Of a DNA stretch of 64,000 nucleotides, positions 45,011-54,543 are shown in pieces (the first letter of the stretch is position 1; the number at the start of each line of letters is the position of its first letter). The notes below the pieces were generated by a model. It did no database searches and had not been told where the DNA came from. It was given only the letters and a program-made list of their open reading frames with translations. Source of the DNA: Roseovarius atlanticus (lineage in GTDB: Bacteria > Pseudomonadota > Alphaproteobacteria > Rhodobacterales > Rhodobacteraceae); NCBI RefSeq assembly GCF_001441615.1, contig NZ_LAXJ01000002.1, forward strand, positions 310,001-374,000, given 5' to 3'. Position numbers and translations under genes: made by a program.

Positions 45011-45886
45011 ATGAAGATCGGATTCATCGGACTGGGCAACATGGGCGCGCCCATGGCCGCCAACCTGGCCGCCGCCGGACACGAGGTGACCGGCTTCGAC
45101 ACCGCCGGCACCACCGCCGAGGGCGTGGCCAATGCCGACACCGCCGAGGCCGCCGTGCAAGCGGCGGACGTCGTCATCACCATGCTGCCCAACGGCCAGA
45201 TCCTGCGCAAGGTGGCCGACACCGTGATCCCGGCGATGAAACAGGGCGCGGTGCTGCTAGATTGCTCCACCGTCGACGTGGACAGCGCCCGCGCCGTGGC
45301 CGAGCAGGCCAACGCGGCAGGCCTCGGCGCGCTTGACGCGCCGGTCTCGGGCGGCATCGGCGGCGCGCAGGGCGGCACGCTCACCTTCATGGTGGGCGGC
45401 GACGACGGCGCGTTCGAGACGGCCAAGCCGCTTTTCGACATCATGGGCCAGAAGGCCGTGCATTGCGGCCCCTCGGGCAACGGCCAGGCCGCCAAGATCT
45501 GCAACAACATGATCCTTGGCGCCACCATGATCGTCACCTGCGAAGCCTTCGCGCTGGCCGACAAGCTGGGCCTCGACCGCCAGGCGATGTTCGACGTGGT
45601 GTCGACCTCGTCGGGCTACAGCTGGTCGATGAACGCCTATTGCCCCGCTCCGGGAATCGGCCCGAAATCGCCGTCCGACAACGAGTACAAGCCCGGCTTC
45701 GCCGCCGAACTGATGCTGAAGGATCTGACCCTGGCCATGCAGGCCGCCGAGTCCGCCGACGCCGACACGCCCATCGGCCAGGCCGCCCGCGAGCTCTACC
45801 GCCGCTTCGTCGAGGACGAAGACGGCAATGGCCGCGATTTTTCCGCCATGCTGCCCCGGTTCGAAAACCGCGGACACCAGGGCTGA
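45011..45886 (+). CDS. mmsB: 3-hydroxyisobutyrate dehydrogenase
   Basis: The 291-aa protein has the NAD motif GFIGLGNMGAPMAANLAAAG, the substrate motif LDAPVSGGIGGAQGGTL and the catalytic Lys in GQAAKICNNM. It oxidises 3-hydroxyisobutyrate to methylmalonate semialdehyde, the substrate of MmsA encoded about 8 kb to the left. GAGGGAGGG precedes ATG 45011. Confidence 0.94.
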   Translation: MKIGFIGLGNMGAPMAANLAAAGHEVTGFDTAGTTAEGVANADTAEAAVQAADVVITMLPNGQILRKVADTVIPAMKQGAVLLDCSTVDVDSARAVAEQANAAGLGALDAPVSGGIGGAQGGTLTFMVGGDDGAFETAKPLFDIMGQKAVHCGPSGNGQAAKICNNMILGATMIVTCEAFALADKLGLDRQAMFDVVSTSSGYSWSMNAYCPAPGIGPKSPSDNEYKPGFAAELMLKDLTLAMQAAESADADTPIGQAARELYRRFVEDEDGNGRDFSAMLPRFENRGHQG

Positions 45887-45891
45887 CCCGC

Positions 45892-45960
45892 CTCTTCCTC
45901 GGGCCAAAAATATCCCGGGGGAGCGTCGAAACCCTGTTTCGGCGCGGGGGCAGCGCCCCC
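45892..45960 (+). repeat. dispersed 30-nt motif (copy 1) followed by a G/C-rich hairpin
   Basis: Bases 45892-45921 (CTTCCTC, GGCC, AAAATATCCCGGGGG blocks) match 50439-50468 at 27 of 30 positions. GGGGGC-AGC-GCCCCC (45946-45960) follows with TTT, a likely terminator of the valine operon. A copy of the motif also sits beside a hairpin at the second site. Confidence 0.7.
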
Positions 45961-46077
45961 TTTCCCGGTCCGGCATCCACGCACCGGCGCAACCGGCATG
46001 AAGCCGCCGGCGCACCTGACCCTGAGGAACGCTCCTTCTGCCCAGGTGTTATCCGCCAAAGCAGAAGGAGAAACCAC

Positions 46078-46419
46078 ATGTGGAAACCCGTCCTGACCGT
46101 ATCCATCGTCGCCATGTCCCTGGCCGGGCCCGTGGCGGCCAAGTCGAACGGCTGCCCTCCAGGTCTGGCCAAGAAAGCCGTGCCGTGCGTCCCGCCGGGA
46201 CAGGCCAAGAAGCATTCGGGCTATGACAGGGACCACTATGACGGCTATCGCCGGGGGGACGTGATCCGTGGCGACTACGTGATCATCCGCGATCCGGGCC
46301 GCTATGGTCTTGACCCTTACGGCACCTATTACCGGGTCGGAGACCAGGTTCTGCGCGTCGATCGCGATACCCGCGAAGTGCTCGATCTGATCGGGGCAGC
46401 CGCGCGCATCCTGAATTAA
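46078..46419 (+). CDS. RcnB-like exported protein
   Basis: The 113-aa protein has a signal peptide (TVSIVAMSLAGPVAAKS), then a CPPGLAKKAVPCVPPGQAKK segment with two Cys, a Tyr/Arg/Asp-rich linker, and an RcnB-like end (YYRVGDQVLRVDRDTREVLDLIG). RcnB proteins act in the periplasm, in E. coli linked to nickel/cobalt balance, but many homologues have no known role. ATG 46078 follows AAGGAGAAACC. Confidence 0.72.
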   Translation: MWKPVLTVSIVAMSLAGPVAAKSNGCPPGLAKKAVPCVPPGQAKKHSGYDRDHYDGYRRGDVIRGDYVIIRDPGRYGLDPYGTYYRVGDQVLRVDRDTREVLDLIGAAARILN

Positions 46420-46452
46420 GTTCAGCGCGCAAACTTCTGAAAAACAATACCT

Positions 46453-46821
46453 TTAAGGGCTGACCGATACGCTCGGTCGCCCCGCCACGCCGGTGACGTA
46501 GCCTTCGCACCGCGCAAGGCCTTTTGCCAGCATCACCTGCCCGTCCGTGCCTTTCGGCAGGCCGCGCCATGCCGCAACCCAGCCATCGAATAGCTGATTA
46601 CCTGCCGTTTCCCCATGAAATGCCTGCACACGTGCCCGCATCTCCGCGGCCCGTTGGCGCAGCCCGGCCTCGAACGCAGCATCGCCGTCTCCGACTTCAA
46701 GAACAAAGAACAGCCCGCCGCAGAAACAGGGCTCTTCCGCGAAACCGCAGTCCGGCCCGGCCTGCGCCACTGCCCCACAGGGCAGCATCAGCCCCAGCAG
46801 GACAAAGGCAAGCCGCGTCAT
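46453..46821 (-). CDS. small exported Cys-rich protein of unknown function
   Basis: The 122-aa protein has a signal peptide ([19 protein letters not shown]) and a cluster of Cys in the mature start ([14 protein letters not shown]) with another near the end (LARCEGY). Its ATG overlaps the uvrA stop region by 4 nt, so it is co-transcribed with uvrA and possibly SOS-linked by read-through. I cannot name the family. Confidence 0.68.
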   Translation of the reverse strand: MTRLAFVLLGLMLPCGAVAQAGPDCGFAEEPCFCGGLFFVLEVGDGDAAFEAGLRQRAAEMRARVQAFHGETAGNQLFDGWVAAWRGLPKGTDGQVMLAKGLARCEGYVTGVAGRPSVSVSP

Positions 46822-49688
46822 TCCGCGGCGACCTTCCGCGCCGCCAGCATGTCCTTGAGATAGCGCCCGGTGTGGCTGCGCTCGACCTCGGCCACATCCT
46901 CGGGCGTGCCCACGGCCACGATCTCGCCGCCGCCATCGCCGCCCTCGGGGCCGATATCCACGATCCAGTCGGCGGTCTTCACCACGTCCAGATTGTGCTC
47001 GATCACCACGACCGTATTGCCACTTTCCACAAGTTCATGAAGCACTTCCAAGAGTTTCTTCACGTCCTCGAAATGCAATCCCGTGGTCGGCTCGTCCAAG
47101 ATATAGAGCGTCCGGCCCGTTGACCGCTTCGCCAGTTCCTTCGACAGTTTCACACGCTGCGCCTCGCCGCCCGACAAGGTCGTGGCCTGCTGGCCCACCT
47201 TGATATAGCCCAGCCCCACGCGCATCAGCGCATCCATCTTCTCGCGGATCGACGGCACGGCCTTGAAGAACTCCTGCGCGTCCTCGACAGTCATATCAAG
47301 AACGTCCGCTATGCTCTTGCCTTTCCACTGTATTTCCAGCGTCTCGCGATTATAGCGCGCGCCGTTGCAGGTCTCGCAGGTCACGTAGACGTCCGGCAGG
47401 AAATGCATCTCGATCTTGATCACGCCGTCGCCCTGGCACGCCTCGCACCGCCCGCCCTTGACGTTGAAGGAAAACCGCCCCGGCTTGTATCCGCGCGCCT
47501 TGGCCTCGGGCAGCCCGGCAAACCAGTCGCGAATCGGCGTGAACGCCCCGGTATAGGTGGCGGGGTTCGAGCGCGGCGTGCGCCCGATGGGCCGCTGGTC
47601 GATGTCGATCACCTTGTCCAGATGCTCCAGCCCCTTGATCGTCTCGCAGGGCGCGGGCGTCTGGCGCGCGCCATTGAGGCGCATCGAGGCCGTCTTGAAC
47701 AGCGTCTCGATGGTCAGCGTAGACTTGCCCCCGCCCGACACGCCGGTCACGCAGACGAACTTGCCCAGCGGAAACTCGGCATCCACGTTTTTCAGGTTGT
47801 TCCCCGTGGCCTTGACGATCTTGACCTGCTTGCCATTGCCCGTCCGACGCTCGGCCGGGACGGCAATCTCGCGCACACCCGACAGGTATTGCCCGGTGAT
47901 CGAGTTCTTGTCCGCCGCCACCGCCTCGGGCTTGCCGTGGCTGACCACATCGCCGCCATGCACACCCGCACCGGGGCCGATATCGAACACGTAATCGGCG
48001 GTTCGGATGGCCTCTTCGTCGTGTTCCACCACGATCACGGTGTTGCCTTGATCGCGCAGGTTCTGAAGCGTCTGCAACAGCCGCCCGTTGTCGCGCTGGT
48101 GCAGCCCGATCGACGGCTCGTCCAGAACATAGAGCACCCCGGTCAGGCCAGACCCGATCTGGCTGGCCAACCGGATGCGCTGGCTTTCCCCGCCCGACAG
48201 CGTGCCCGCGTTCCGGCTCAGCGTCAGGTATTCCAGGCCGACATTGTTCAGGAACCCCAGCCGCTCGCGGATCTCCTTCAGGATCGCCCGCGCGATCTCG
48301 TTCTTCTGCACCGTCAGCGCCTCCGGCACCGTCTCGCACCAGTCGAACGCTTCGCGGATCGACATCTGCACCACCTGCCCGATATGGCGCAGGTCATCCG
48401 GCTTGCCGATCTTCACCGCCAGCGCTTCTTCCCGCAGACGATAACCGCCGCAGGTGCCACAGGGACGATTGTTCTGGTAGCGTTCGAACTCTTCCCGGAT
48501 CCAGCTCGAGTCCGTCTCGCGATAGCGCCGCTCCATGTTCGGGATCACGCCCTCGAACACGCGGGACACCTGATACACCCGCCCACCCTCGTCATAGCGG
48601 AACTGGATTTCCTCGTCGCCCGAGCCGTGCAGAAACACCTGCTTCACATGCGCGGGCAGGTCGCGCCACGGCGTGTTCGCGTCGAACTCGTAATGCCGCG
48701 CGATGGCCTCGATGGTCTGAAGGAAATAGGGCGACTTACCCTTCCGCCATGGCGCCAGCGCCCCGTCATACAGCTTCAAGGCGGCGTCGGGCACCACGAG
48801 TTGTTCGTCAAAGAACAGCTCCATGCCCAGCCCGTCACAGTCCGGACAGGCCCCGAAGGGCGCGTTGAACGAAAACAGGCGCGGCTCGATCTCGGGGATG
48901 GTGAAGCCGCTGACCGGACAGGCGAAATTCTCGCTGAAAGTGGTGCGCTCCGGCTCGCCCTCTTTCGGCGCGGTCTCGAAGATGGCGATCCCGTCGGCGA
49001 GGTCCAGCGCGGTGCGGAAACTGTCGGCCAGCCGCGTGCCGATGCCGTCCTTCACCACGATGCGGTCGACCACCACGTCGATGTCATGGCGGAATTTCTT
49101 GTCCAGCGTCGGCGGCTCGTCAAGCTCGTAGAACGTGCCGTCCACCTTCACCCGCTGAAAGCCCTGCTTGCGCAGTTCCAGGAATTCCTTGCGATACTCG
49201 CCCTTGCGGTCCCGTACGATGGGCGCCAGCAGGAAGGCCCGCGTACCCTCCTCCATCGCCAGCACCCGGTCGACCATGTCCTGCACCTGCTGCGCCTCGA
49301 TGGGCTTGCCGGTGGCGGGAGAATAGGGCGTGCCGACCCGCGCAAAGAGCAGCCGCAGGTAGTCGTAGATCTCGGTCACCGTGCCGACGGTCGAGCGGGG
49401 GTTCTTGCTGGTCGTCTTCTGTTCAATCGAAATCGCCGGGGACAGACCGCTGATATGGTCCACGTCCGGCTTTTCCATCATGTCCAGAAATTGCCGCGCA
49501 TAAGCGCTCAGGCTCTCGACATAGCGCCGCTGCCCTTCGGCATAGATCGTGTCGAACGCCAGGCTCGACTTGCCCGAGCCCGACAGGCCGGTGATCACCA
49601 CAAGCTCGTTGCGCGGAATGTCCACGTCGATGTTCTTGAGGTTATGCTCGCGCGCGCCCCGTACTTCGATGTTCTTCAGCTCGGCCAT
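46818..49688 (-). CDS. uvrA: excinuclease ABC subunit A
   Basis: The 956-aa DNA damage-recognition ATPase of nucleotide excision repair has both ABC modules: Walker [10 protein letters not shown] (residues 34-42) and GVSGGGKST in the second half, and two LSGGE signatures. The zinc-binding insertion of the first half reads ACPVSGFTI then FGACPDCDG, so one of the four usual Cys is Ser; the second-half finger ([14 protein letters not shown]) is complete. An SOS box lies 67 bp upstream. Length is normal. Confidence 0.97.
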   Translation of the reverse strand: MAELKNIEVRGAREHNLKNIDVDIPRNELVVITGLSGSGKSSLAFDTIYAEGQRRYVESLSAYARQFLDMMEKPDVDHISGLSPAISIEQKTTSKNPRSTVGTVTEIYDYLRLLFARVGTPYSPATGKPIEAQQVQDMVDRVLAMEEGTRAFLLAPIVRDRKGEYRKEFLELRKQGFQRVKVDGTFYELDEPPTLDKKFRHDIDVVVDRIVVKDGIGTRLADSFRTALDLADGIAIFETAPKEGEPERTTFSENFACPVSGFTIPEIEPRLFSFNAPFGACPDCDGLGMELFFDEQLVVPDAALKLYDGALAPWRKGKSPYFLQTIEAIARHYEFDANTPWRDLPAHVKQVFLHGSGDEEIQFRYDEGGRVYQVSRVFEGVIPNMERRYRETDSSWIREEFERYQNNRPCGTCGGYRLREEALAVKIGKPDDLRHIGQVVQMSIREAFDWCETVPEALTVQKNEIARAILKEIRERLGFLNNVGLEYLTLSRNAGTLSGGESQRIRLASQIGSGLTGVLYVLDEPSIGLHQRDNGRLLQTLQNLRDQGNTVIVVEHDEEAIRTADYVFDIGPGAGVHGGDVVSHGKPEAVAADKNSITGQYLSGVREIAVPAERRTGNGKQVKIVKATGNNLKNVDAEFPLGKFVCVTGVSGGGKSTLTIETLFKTASMRLNGARQTPAPCETIKGLEHLDKVIDIDQRPIGRTPRSNPATYTGAFTPIRDWFAGLPEAKARGYKPGRFSFNVKGGRCEACQGDGVIKIEMHFLPDVYVTCETCNGARYNRETLEIQWKGKSIADVLDMTVEDAQEFFKAVPSIREKMDALMRVGLGYIKVGQQATTLSGGEAQRVKLSKELAKRSTGRTLYILDEPTTGLHFEDVKKLLEVLHELVESGNTVVVIEHNLDVVKTADWIVDIGPEGGDGGGEIVAVGTPEDVAEVERSHTGRYLKDMLAARKVAAE

Positions 49689-49754
49689 GCTGCCCCCGGT
49701 CTCTCACCCGTTGACAGATAGTTTACGGCGCCGGTTCTTCCAAGAGGAAAAACG

Positions 49755-49769
49755 GAACATAGCGCGAAC
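49755..49769 (-). promoter_or_regulatory. SOS (LexA) box of uvrA
   Basis: On the minus strand GTTC-N7-GTTC (49769-49755) lies 67 bp before the uvrA ATG and holds TATGTT as a possible -10. This is the alphaproteobacterial LexA pattern, and uvrA is a classic SOS gene. Confidence 0.82.
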
Positions 49770-49810
49770 ATGCGTCAGGCCTTGTCAGCAGTGCCCGCTT
49801 TATCCACAGT

Positions 49811-50368
49811 TTATTTTTGCGCCAGCGCCCAGGAACAGATCGGAAAGGCCGGATCATTGTCCAGATTGTCGCGCTCCGGGTCGTATTCCGGCGGCCAATC
49901 CTCACCCAGGTTCCGCAGCCCCGCCAGCCGGTTGCCCCATTGCTCGGCCCTGATCTTGTCTTCCTCGAACCCGGCTTCGATCAACAGGTTCTTCAGCCCC
50001 CGCGCCGTCCAGCGCGAACAATCCACCGGATCGCCGTGATAGGGGATGAAGAACGGCACCGCGACCCAGAAATACCCGCCCGGCCGCAGCATCTCCAGCA
50101 CGTTGCGCGTCGCCGCGTAGGGCCGGTCCAGATGCTCCCACACCTGGTTGGCCAGCACGATGTCGAACTGCCGCACGGTCCCGTCCTCGTCGGTATAAGG
50201 CCCCGCGCAGATGTCATGGGCCGGGTAGCGGAAGCGTTCGTAGCTCTTGAACTCATAGCGACGGCCATGCTTGCCCGACACCTCGGCGGCCTCCATCGAC
50301 GCCAGGTCCAGTTCCTCGAACCAGGCGCGGGAACTCTTGTACATCACGATGCGGTTGAGGCTCGCCAT
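49811..50368 (-). CDS. class I SAM-dependent methyltransferase
   Basis: The 185-aa protein has a partial Rossmann methyltransferase pattern: an acidic turn ([12 protein letters not shown]), [13 protein letters not shown] as motif IV and [18 protein letters not shown] as post-I/VI segment. The usual glycine-rich motif I is not evident at the N-terminus, so the SAM pocket may be reduced or unusual. It lies between uvrA and lpd on the same strand but with its own gaps. Substrate unknown. Confidence 0.75.
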   Translation of the reverse strand: MASLNRIVMYKSSRAWFEELDLASMEAAEVSGKHGRRYEFKSYERFRYPAHDICAGPYTDEDGTVRQFDIVLANQVWEHLDRPYAATRNVLEMLRPGGYFWVAVPFFIPYHGDPVDCSRWTARGLKNLLIEAGFEEDKIRAEQWGNRLAGLRNLGEDWPPEYDPERDNLDNDPAFPICSWALAQK

Positions 50369-50438
50369 TCCGCTACACTTCCAAGGTCATCGACACGCGC
50401 ACCATCTCAGATGCGGCCCAATGCGAAAAGCCCCGCAC

Positions 50439-50490
50439 CGCTTCCTCTGGCCGAAAATATCCCGGGGGGTGTGGGGGACGGGTCCCCCAC
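50439..50490. repeat. dispersed 30-nt motif (copy 2) beside a G/C-rich hairpin
   Basis: Bases 50439-50468 repeat the motif at 45892-45921. GTGGGGGAC (50471-50479) and GTCCCCCAC (50482-50490) form a strong hairpin after the lpd stop, read on the minus strand. It can serve as lpd terminator although no T-run follows. Confidence 0.68.
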
Positions 50491-50542
50491 TGGCCTGCGT
50501 GGCCCGAACGCAATCCGAACCTGCGCGCCGCAGGCGCTCATT

Positions 50543-51937
50543 TCAGTAGTGCACCGCCCGACCATACGCGTCCAGAACGCTCTCGTGCATCATCTCGCTC
50601 AACGTCGGATGCGGGAAGACCGTGTGCATCAGGTCCTCTTCCGTCGTCTCCAGCTGCCGACCCACCACGTAGCCTTGGATCAGCTCGGTCACTTCGGCGC
50701 CCACCATATGCGCACCCAGCAATTCGCCGGTCTTGGAGTCGAACACCGTCTTGATCATGCCTTCGGCTTCGCCAAGGGCGATGGCCTTGCCGTTGCCGAT
50801 AAAGGGGAAGTTGCCGATCTTGACGTCGTAGCCCGCCTCCTTGGCCTTGGCCTCGGTCAGGCCGACGCTGGCCACCTGCGGGTGACAATAGGTGCAGCCG
50901 GCAATGCTGTCGGGGCGCACCGGATGCGGGTGTCCGCCGGCGGCCATCTCGGCCACCATCACGCCCTCGTGGCTGGCCTTGTGCGCCAGCCAGGGCGCAC
51001 CGGCCAGGTCGCCGATGGCATAGATGCCCTCGACGCCGGTGCGGCAATATTCGTCCACCACCACATGGGTCCGATCCACCTTGATGCCCAGATCGTCCAG
51101 CCCCAGGTTCTCGGTATTGCCGACGATCCCCACGGCGGAAATCACCGTGTCGAACTCCAGCTTCTCGGTCTTGCCGCCGCTCTCGATATGGGCGGTGACC
51201 TTGCCCTTGGCGCGGTCCAGCTGCTTGACCGTGGATTTCTCCATGATCTTCATGCCCTGTTTTTCGAACGCCTTCTTCGCGAACTTCGCGATTTCGGCAT
51301 CCTCGACCGGAAGGATGCGGTCCATCACCTCGACCACGGTCGTCTCGGCGCCCAGGGTATTGTAGAAACTGGCGAACTCGATCCCGATCGCGCCCGAGCC
51401 GATGACCAGCAGCTTCTTGGGCATCCGGGGCGGCTTCAGCGCGTGCTTGTAGGTCCACACCAGGTCGCCATCGGCCTCCAGCCCCGGCAGCTCGCGCGCC
51501 CGAGCGCCCGTGGCCAGAACGATGGTCTTGGCGGTCAGCTCCTCGCTGCCCTTCTCGGTCTTGACCGACACCTTGTCCTTGCCCGTCAGCTTGGCCTCGC
51601 CCATGATCGTGGTGATCTTGTTCTTCTTCATCAGGTGGCCCACGCCCGAGGTCAGCTGCTTGGCCACGTCGCGCGACCGCTTGACCACTGCGTCGAGGTC
51701 ATAGTCGATCTTCTCGGCCTTCAGCCCGAATTCCTTGGCGCGGTGCATCAGGTGAAACACCTCGGACGACCGCAGCATCGCCTTCGTGGGAATGCAGCCC
51801 CAGTTCAGACAGATCCCGCCCAGATGCTCGCGTTCGACCACGGCCACCTTCAGGCCCAGCTGCGCGGCCCGGATAGCGGCGACATAGCCGCCCGGCCCTG
51901 CCCCGATTACGATCATGTCATAGGATTGCGCGGCCAT
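50543..51937 (-). CDS. lpd: dihydrolipoyl dehydrogenase
   Basis: The 464-aa flavoprotein is the E3 component of 2-oxoacid dehydrogenase complexes or the glycine system. FAD motif GAGPGGYVAAIRAAQLG, redox disulfide GGICLNWGCIPTKA, NAD motif IGSGAIGIEFASFY and the C-terminal HPTLSE with the active His are all present. CLNWGC in place of CLNVGC marks a recognised sub-type. No E1 or E2 gene is adjacent, so which complex it serves cannot be told here. Confidence 0.94.
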   Translation of the reverse strand: MAAQSYDMIVIGAGPGGYVAAIRAAQLGLKVAVVEREHLGGICLNWGCIPTKAMLRSSEVFHLMHRAKEFGLKAEKIDYDLDAVVKRSRDVAKQLTSGVGHLMKKNKITTIMGEAKLTGKDKVSVKTEKGSEELTAKTIVLATGARARELPGLEADGDLVWTYKHALKPPRMPKKLLVIGSGAIGIEFASFYNTLGAETTVVEVMDRILPVEDAEIAKFAKKAFEKQGMKIMEKSTVKQLDRAKGKVTAHIESGGKTEKLEFDTVISAVGIVGNTENLGLDDLGIKVDRTHVVVDEYCRTGVEGIYAIGDLAGAPWLAHKASHEGVMVAEMAAGGHPHPVRPDSIAGCTYCHPQVASVGLTEAKAKEAGYDVKIGNFPFIGNGKAIALGEAEGMIKTVFDSKTGELLGAHMVGAEVTELIQGYVVGRQLETTEEDLMHTVFPHPTLSEMMHESVLDAYGRAVHY

Positions 51938-51969
51938 GCGATGCTCCGTTCTGCGGTCCGTTTCAGGAT

Positions 51970-51989
51970 ATAGTTTGATATTAAACTAT
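51970..51989. promoter_or_regulatory. A/T-rich palindrome upstream of lpd
   Basis: ATAGTTT-GATATT-AAACTAT is an inverted repeat with perfect 7-bp arms, 33 bp before the lpd ATG, in otherwise G+C-rich sequence. It may be an operator or overlap the promoter. No adjacent regulator gene is present. Confidence 0.5.
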
Positions 51990-52085
51990 CTCGAAGCCCG
52001 CCACAACGCGGCAAAGCCTCCCCGCATCAAGATGACACGGGCCGGCCCGGTTTGTCCATATTTTCAATAGGTCGCACGCCTCGCG

Positions 52086-52673
52086 TCAGGCGGCGGCATC
52101 CGCATTCTGAAGCTCGCGCACCACGCCGCCGTAACCGCCGTTCTTCAAAAAGGTCTTCTCGGCATCCGAGCTTGCCCGGTCCAGCGTCTTATTGCGGTGT
52201 GGGAACCGGCCAAACCTGCGGATGACTTCGCGATGCGCGCGGGCGTGCAGCAGATTGTCCTCGCCGCCCTCGGGCATCCGCTCGCAAATCAGCCGCACAC
52301 AGCGGTCCTGGTCGCAAAGGTTTTCCGAATGCATCAGCGGCAGATAGAAGAACTGCCGCGCCGGTTCGTCGATGCGCGTATCCCAGCCCTTGTTGATCGC
52401 CGCCTTGGCCGCGGCCAGGCCGAACTTGTCGGTGGCGAAGGCCTGCGCTTCGTCCCGGAACATGTTGCGCGGAAACTGGTCCAGCAGGATGATATAGGCC
52501 AGCGTCCCGTTGGGATAGGTCAGCCAAAGACCAAAAGTGCCGTCGCAGGCGCTGTGGTAGGCGTCAAGAAACTTGTCGCGCACCGTCTCGTCCAGAGTGT
52601 CGGACGCCTCGTACCAGCCTTTTGGTCCGACCTCGTCGAGCCAGAAACTCAATATATCCTCGGGCGCTGTCAT
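52086..52673 (-). CDS. DUF924 family protein
   Basis: The 195-aa all-helical protein carries the family segments FWLDEVGPKGWYE, ILLDQFPRNMFRDEAQAFATD, FFYLPLMHSE and RFGRFPHRNKTLDR. The family is common in bacteria, but the function is unknown. It is a single gene on the minus strand. Confidence 0.88.
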   Translation of the reverse strand: MTAPEDILSFWLDEVGPKGWYEASDTLDETVRDKFLDAYHSACDGTFGLWLTYPNGTLAYIILLDQFPRNMFRDEAQAFATDKFGLAAAKAAINKGWDTRIDEPARQFFYLPLMHSENLCDQDRCVRLICERMPEGGEDNLLHARAHREVIRRFGRFPHRNKTLDRASSDAEKTFLKNGGYGGVVRELQNADAAA

Positions 52674-52806
52674 CCTATCCTCCCGTAGTGGGCAGCACGC
52701 ATATGTAACAGGTTAACGACATCCCCTGCCCTGTGGACAGTAAAGAATTGCAACATTGGCAATCTTTCGTGACATTTACCTGTCTGTGGCGCGCATATGC
52801 GCAGTC

Positions 52807-54066
52807 TCATGCCGCCTGTCCATCCTCTTCCGAGTCCTCGGCCGCTTCGATGGCGACTTCCTGCGCATAGGCCACCGCCATGGGTGACACGCCCGGCACG
52901 ACAGCGGTGTAACGGTCGGTGTCGTCGGGCGCCGCGCGCTGCGTCATGCGGTAGGCGGCATAGGCGGCCATCATCGTGCACAGCGTCGCGATATGCAGGA
53001 AATAGCCGCTCGGTCCCACCACGCCCATGATCCAGCCGGTGATGATCGGGCCAAAGACCGCGCCCAGCCCGTTGATGAACACCATGCCCCCGGCAGCGGC
53101 TGCCATATCGTCAGACCCCAGAAAGTCGTTGGTGTAGGCAATCAGCAGCGAATAAAGCGGGTTCGACATGCCCCCCACCAGGAACGCGGCCACCAGCAAC
53201 AGCCAGAACACGCCGCCCAGGGCCATGCCGATCACCGCGCCAAGCGCCGCAATGGCCGAGGCGATCAGGATCAGCAACCGCCGGTCCATCCGGTCCGACA
53301 GCCAGCCCAGCGGATACTGCACCAGCATCGCCCCGACATAAAACGTCGCCACGAAGGTCGAGATCTGCCCAACGGTCAGCCCCGCCTCGGCGCCATAAAC
53401 CGCCGCCATGCCGAACTGCGCCGCAAAGACTCCGCCCAGCAGGAACATCCCCACGCACCCCAGCGGCGAGATCTTCATGATCTCGCGCAGGGTCATCGGC
53501 TTGGTCGTGTCAAAGGCCGGTGTCGGGCTGATCGACAGCAGAATGGGCGCGAAGGACAAGGAAATCAGAACCGACGGGATGATGAACAGCACGAAACCGC
53601 CCGGATCGGCCGTCAGCATCAGCGCCTGCGCGCTGACGATGCCGACCATCTGCACGATCATGTAAAGCGACAGCGCCTTGCCGCGGTTGTCGTTCGTGGC
53701 GGCGTTGTTCAGCCAGCTTTCGGCAGTCACATACACGCCGGAAAAACAGAACCCGATCAGCACGCGCCCCACACCCCAGGCCCAGGGGTTGGCGAAGGCG
53801 GGGTACAGGATCATCACGGCCGAGATCATCGAGGCCAGCGCGGCGAACACCCGCACGTGGCCCACCCGCCGGATCATCTCGGGTGCCATGCGCGAGCCGA
53901 ACAAAAAGCCCAGGAAATAGCCCGACATCACCAGCGACATCTCCAGCGTGGAAAAGCCTTCCAACTGGCCGCGCACACCCAAGAGCGTGCCCTGCATCCC
54001 GTTGCCGACCTGCAAGAGCATCATGCCCAGCAATAGGGCCCAGGCGCTGGAAAGGACGGAAAACAT
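52807..54066 (-). CDS. MFS transporter
   Basis: The 419-aa protein has twelve membrane helices, a GSRMAPEMIRRVGHVR loop between helices 2 and 3, and a long acidic C-terminal tail (EVAIEAAEDSEEDGQ). It resembles the YcaD-like group. ATG 54066 is chosen; the frame open to 54111 adds a polar stretch before the first helix. The substrate is unknown. Confidence 0.88.
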   Translation of the reverse strand: MFSVLSSAWALLLGMMLLQVGNGMQGTLLGVRGQLEGFSTLEMSLVMSGYFLGFLFGSRMAPEMIRRVGHVRVFAALASMISAVMILYPAFANPWAWGVGRVLIGFCFSGVYVTAESWLNNAATNDNRGKALSLYMIVQMVGIVSAQALMLTADPGGFVLFIIPSVLISLSFAPILLSISPTPAFDTTKPMTLREIMKISPLGCVGMFLLGGVFAAQFGMAAVYGAEAGLTVGQISTFVATFYVGAMLVQYPLGWLSDRMDRRLLILIASAIAALGAVIGMALGGVFWLLLVAAFLVGGMSNPLYSLLIAYTNDFLGSDDMAAAAGGMVFINGLGAVFGPIITGWIMGVVGPSGYFLHIATLCTMMAAYAAYRMTQRAAPDDTDRYTAVVPGVSPMAVAYAQEVAIEAAEDSEEDGQAA

Positions 54067-54252
54067 GCGGATACTCCAATGACTTTCAGCCCGTCTAGAC
54101 GGGCGTCGCACAACAGGTCTGGCTCAATCGCGACTCGATCCGTCGCTGGTGCAGGCCTTGCCAGTGTTTCCTGCCGGTTTCAACAGCGTCCGGCACGGCG
54201 AACGTGGCCCATAGGCGGAACCGTGCGCGGCAGTCCGCTCCGGGCCGGGGTG

Positions 54253-54543
54253 TCAGCTGGCCGGAGGGTCTTGGGGATCTGACTTGCCCCGGTCCGACGG
54301 CGTTCGGCCCGCCTCGAGATCGGCCAGTGTCGCGCGCTCCAGCTCCTCTCTGGACATCCCAGTCAGCACGCGAAAAACCCACAGCTTGACCGGCTCGCGC
54401 TTGAGCGCAAGGTTGGCGGCAAAGACGATGAACGCACAGACAAGCCCCGCGATCACGTAGTTCAGGATCAACAGCGCCGCGCTGGTGATCAGCCCCACCC
54501 ACATGATGCGGCTGACGAATCCGGGCACCTTGTTGAGTTTCAT
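54253..54543 (-). CDS. small membrane protein co-transcribed with queA
   Basis: The 96-aa protein has two membrane helices (about 13-30 and 30-45, [20 protein letters not shown] then [15 protein letters not shown]), then an amphipathic, acidic tail ([18 protein letters not shown]). It starts with a 4-nt ATGA overlap with the queA stop. No family was recognised, and overlap with queA may only reflect compact gene packing. Confidence 0.65.
   Translation of the reverse strand: MKLNKVPGFVSRIMWVGLITSAALLILNYVIAGLVCAFIVFAANLALKREPVKLWVFRVLTGMSREELERATLADLEAGRTPSDRGKSDPQDPPAS

Noticed and set aside
47403..49721. 772-codon plus-strand frame opposite uvrA
   Set aside because: Shadow of uvrA caused by G+C-rich third positions; low-complexity His/Arg/Asp composition and no motifs.
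54067..54252. Possible tRNA between the MFS gene and the small membrane protein gene
   Set aside because: No T-arm consensus or acceptor pairing could be found; a tRNA scan would settle it.
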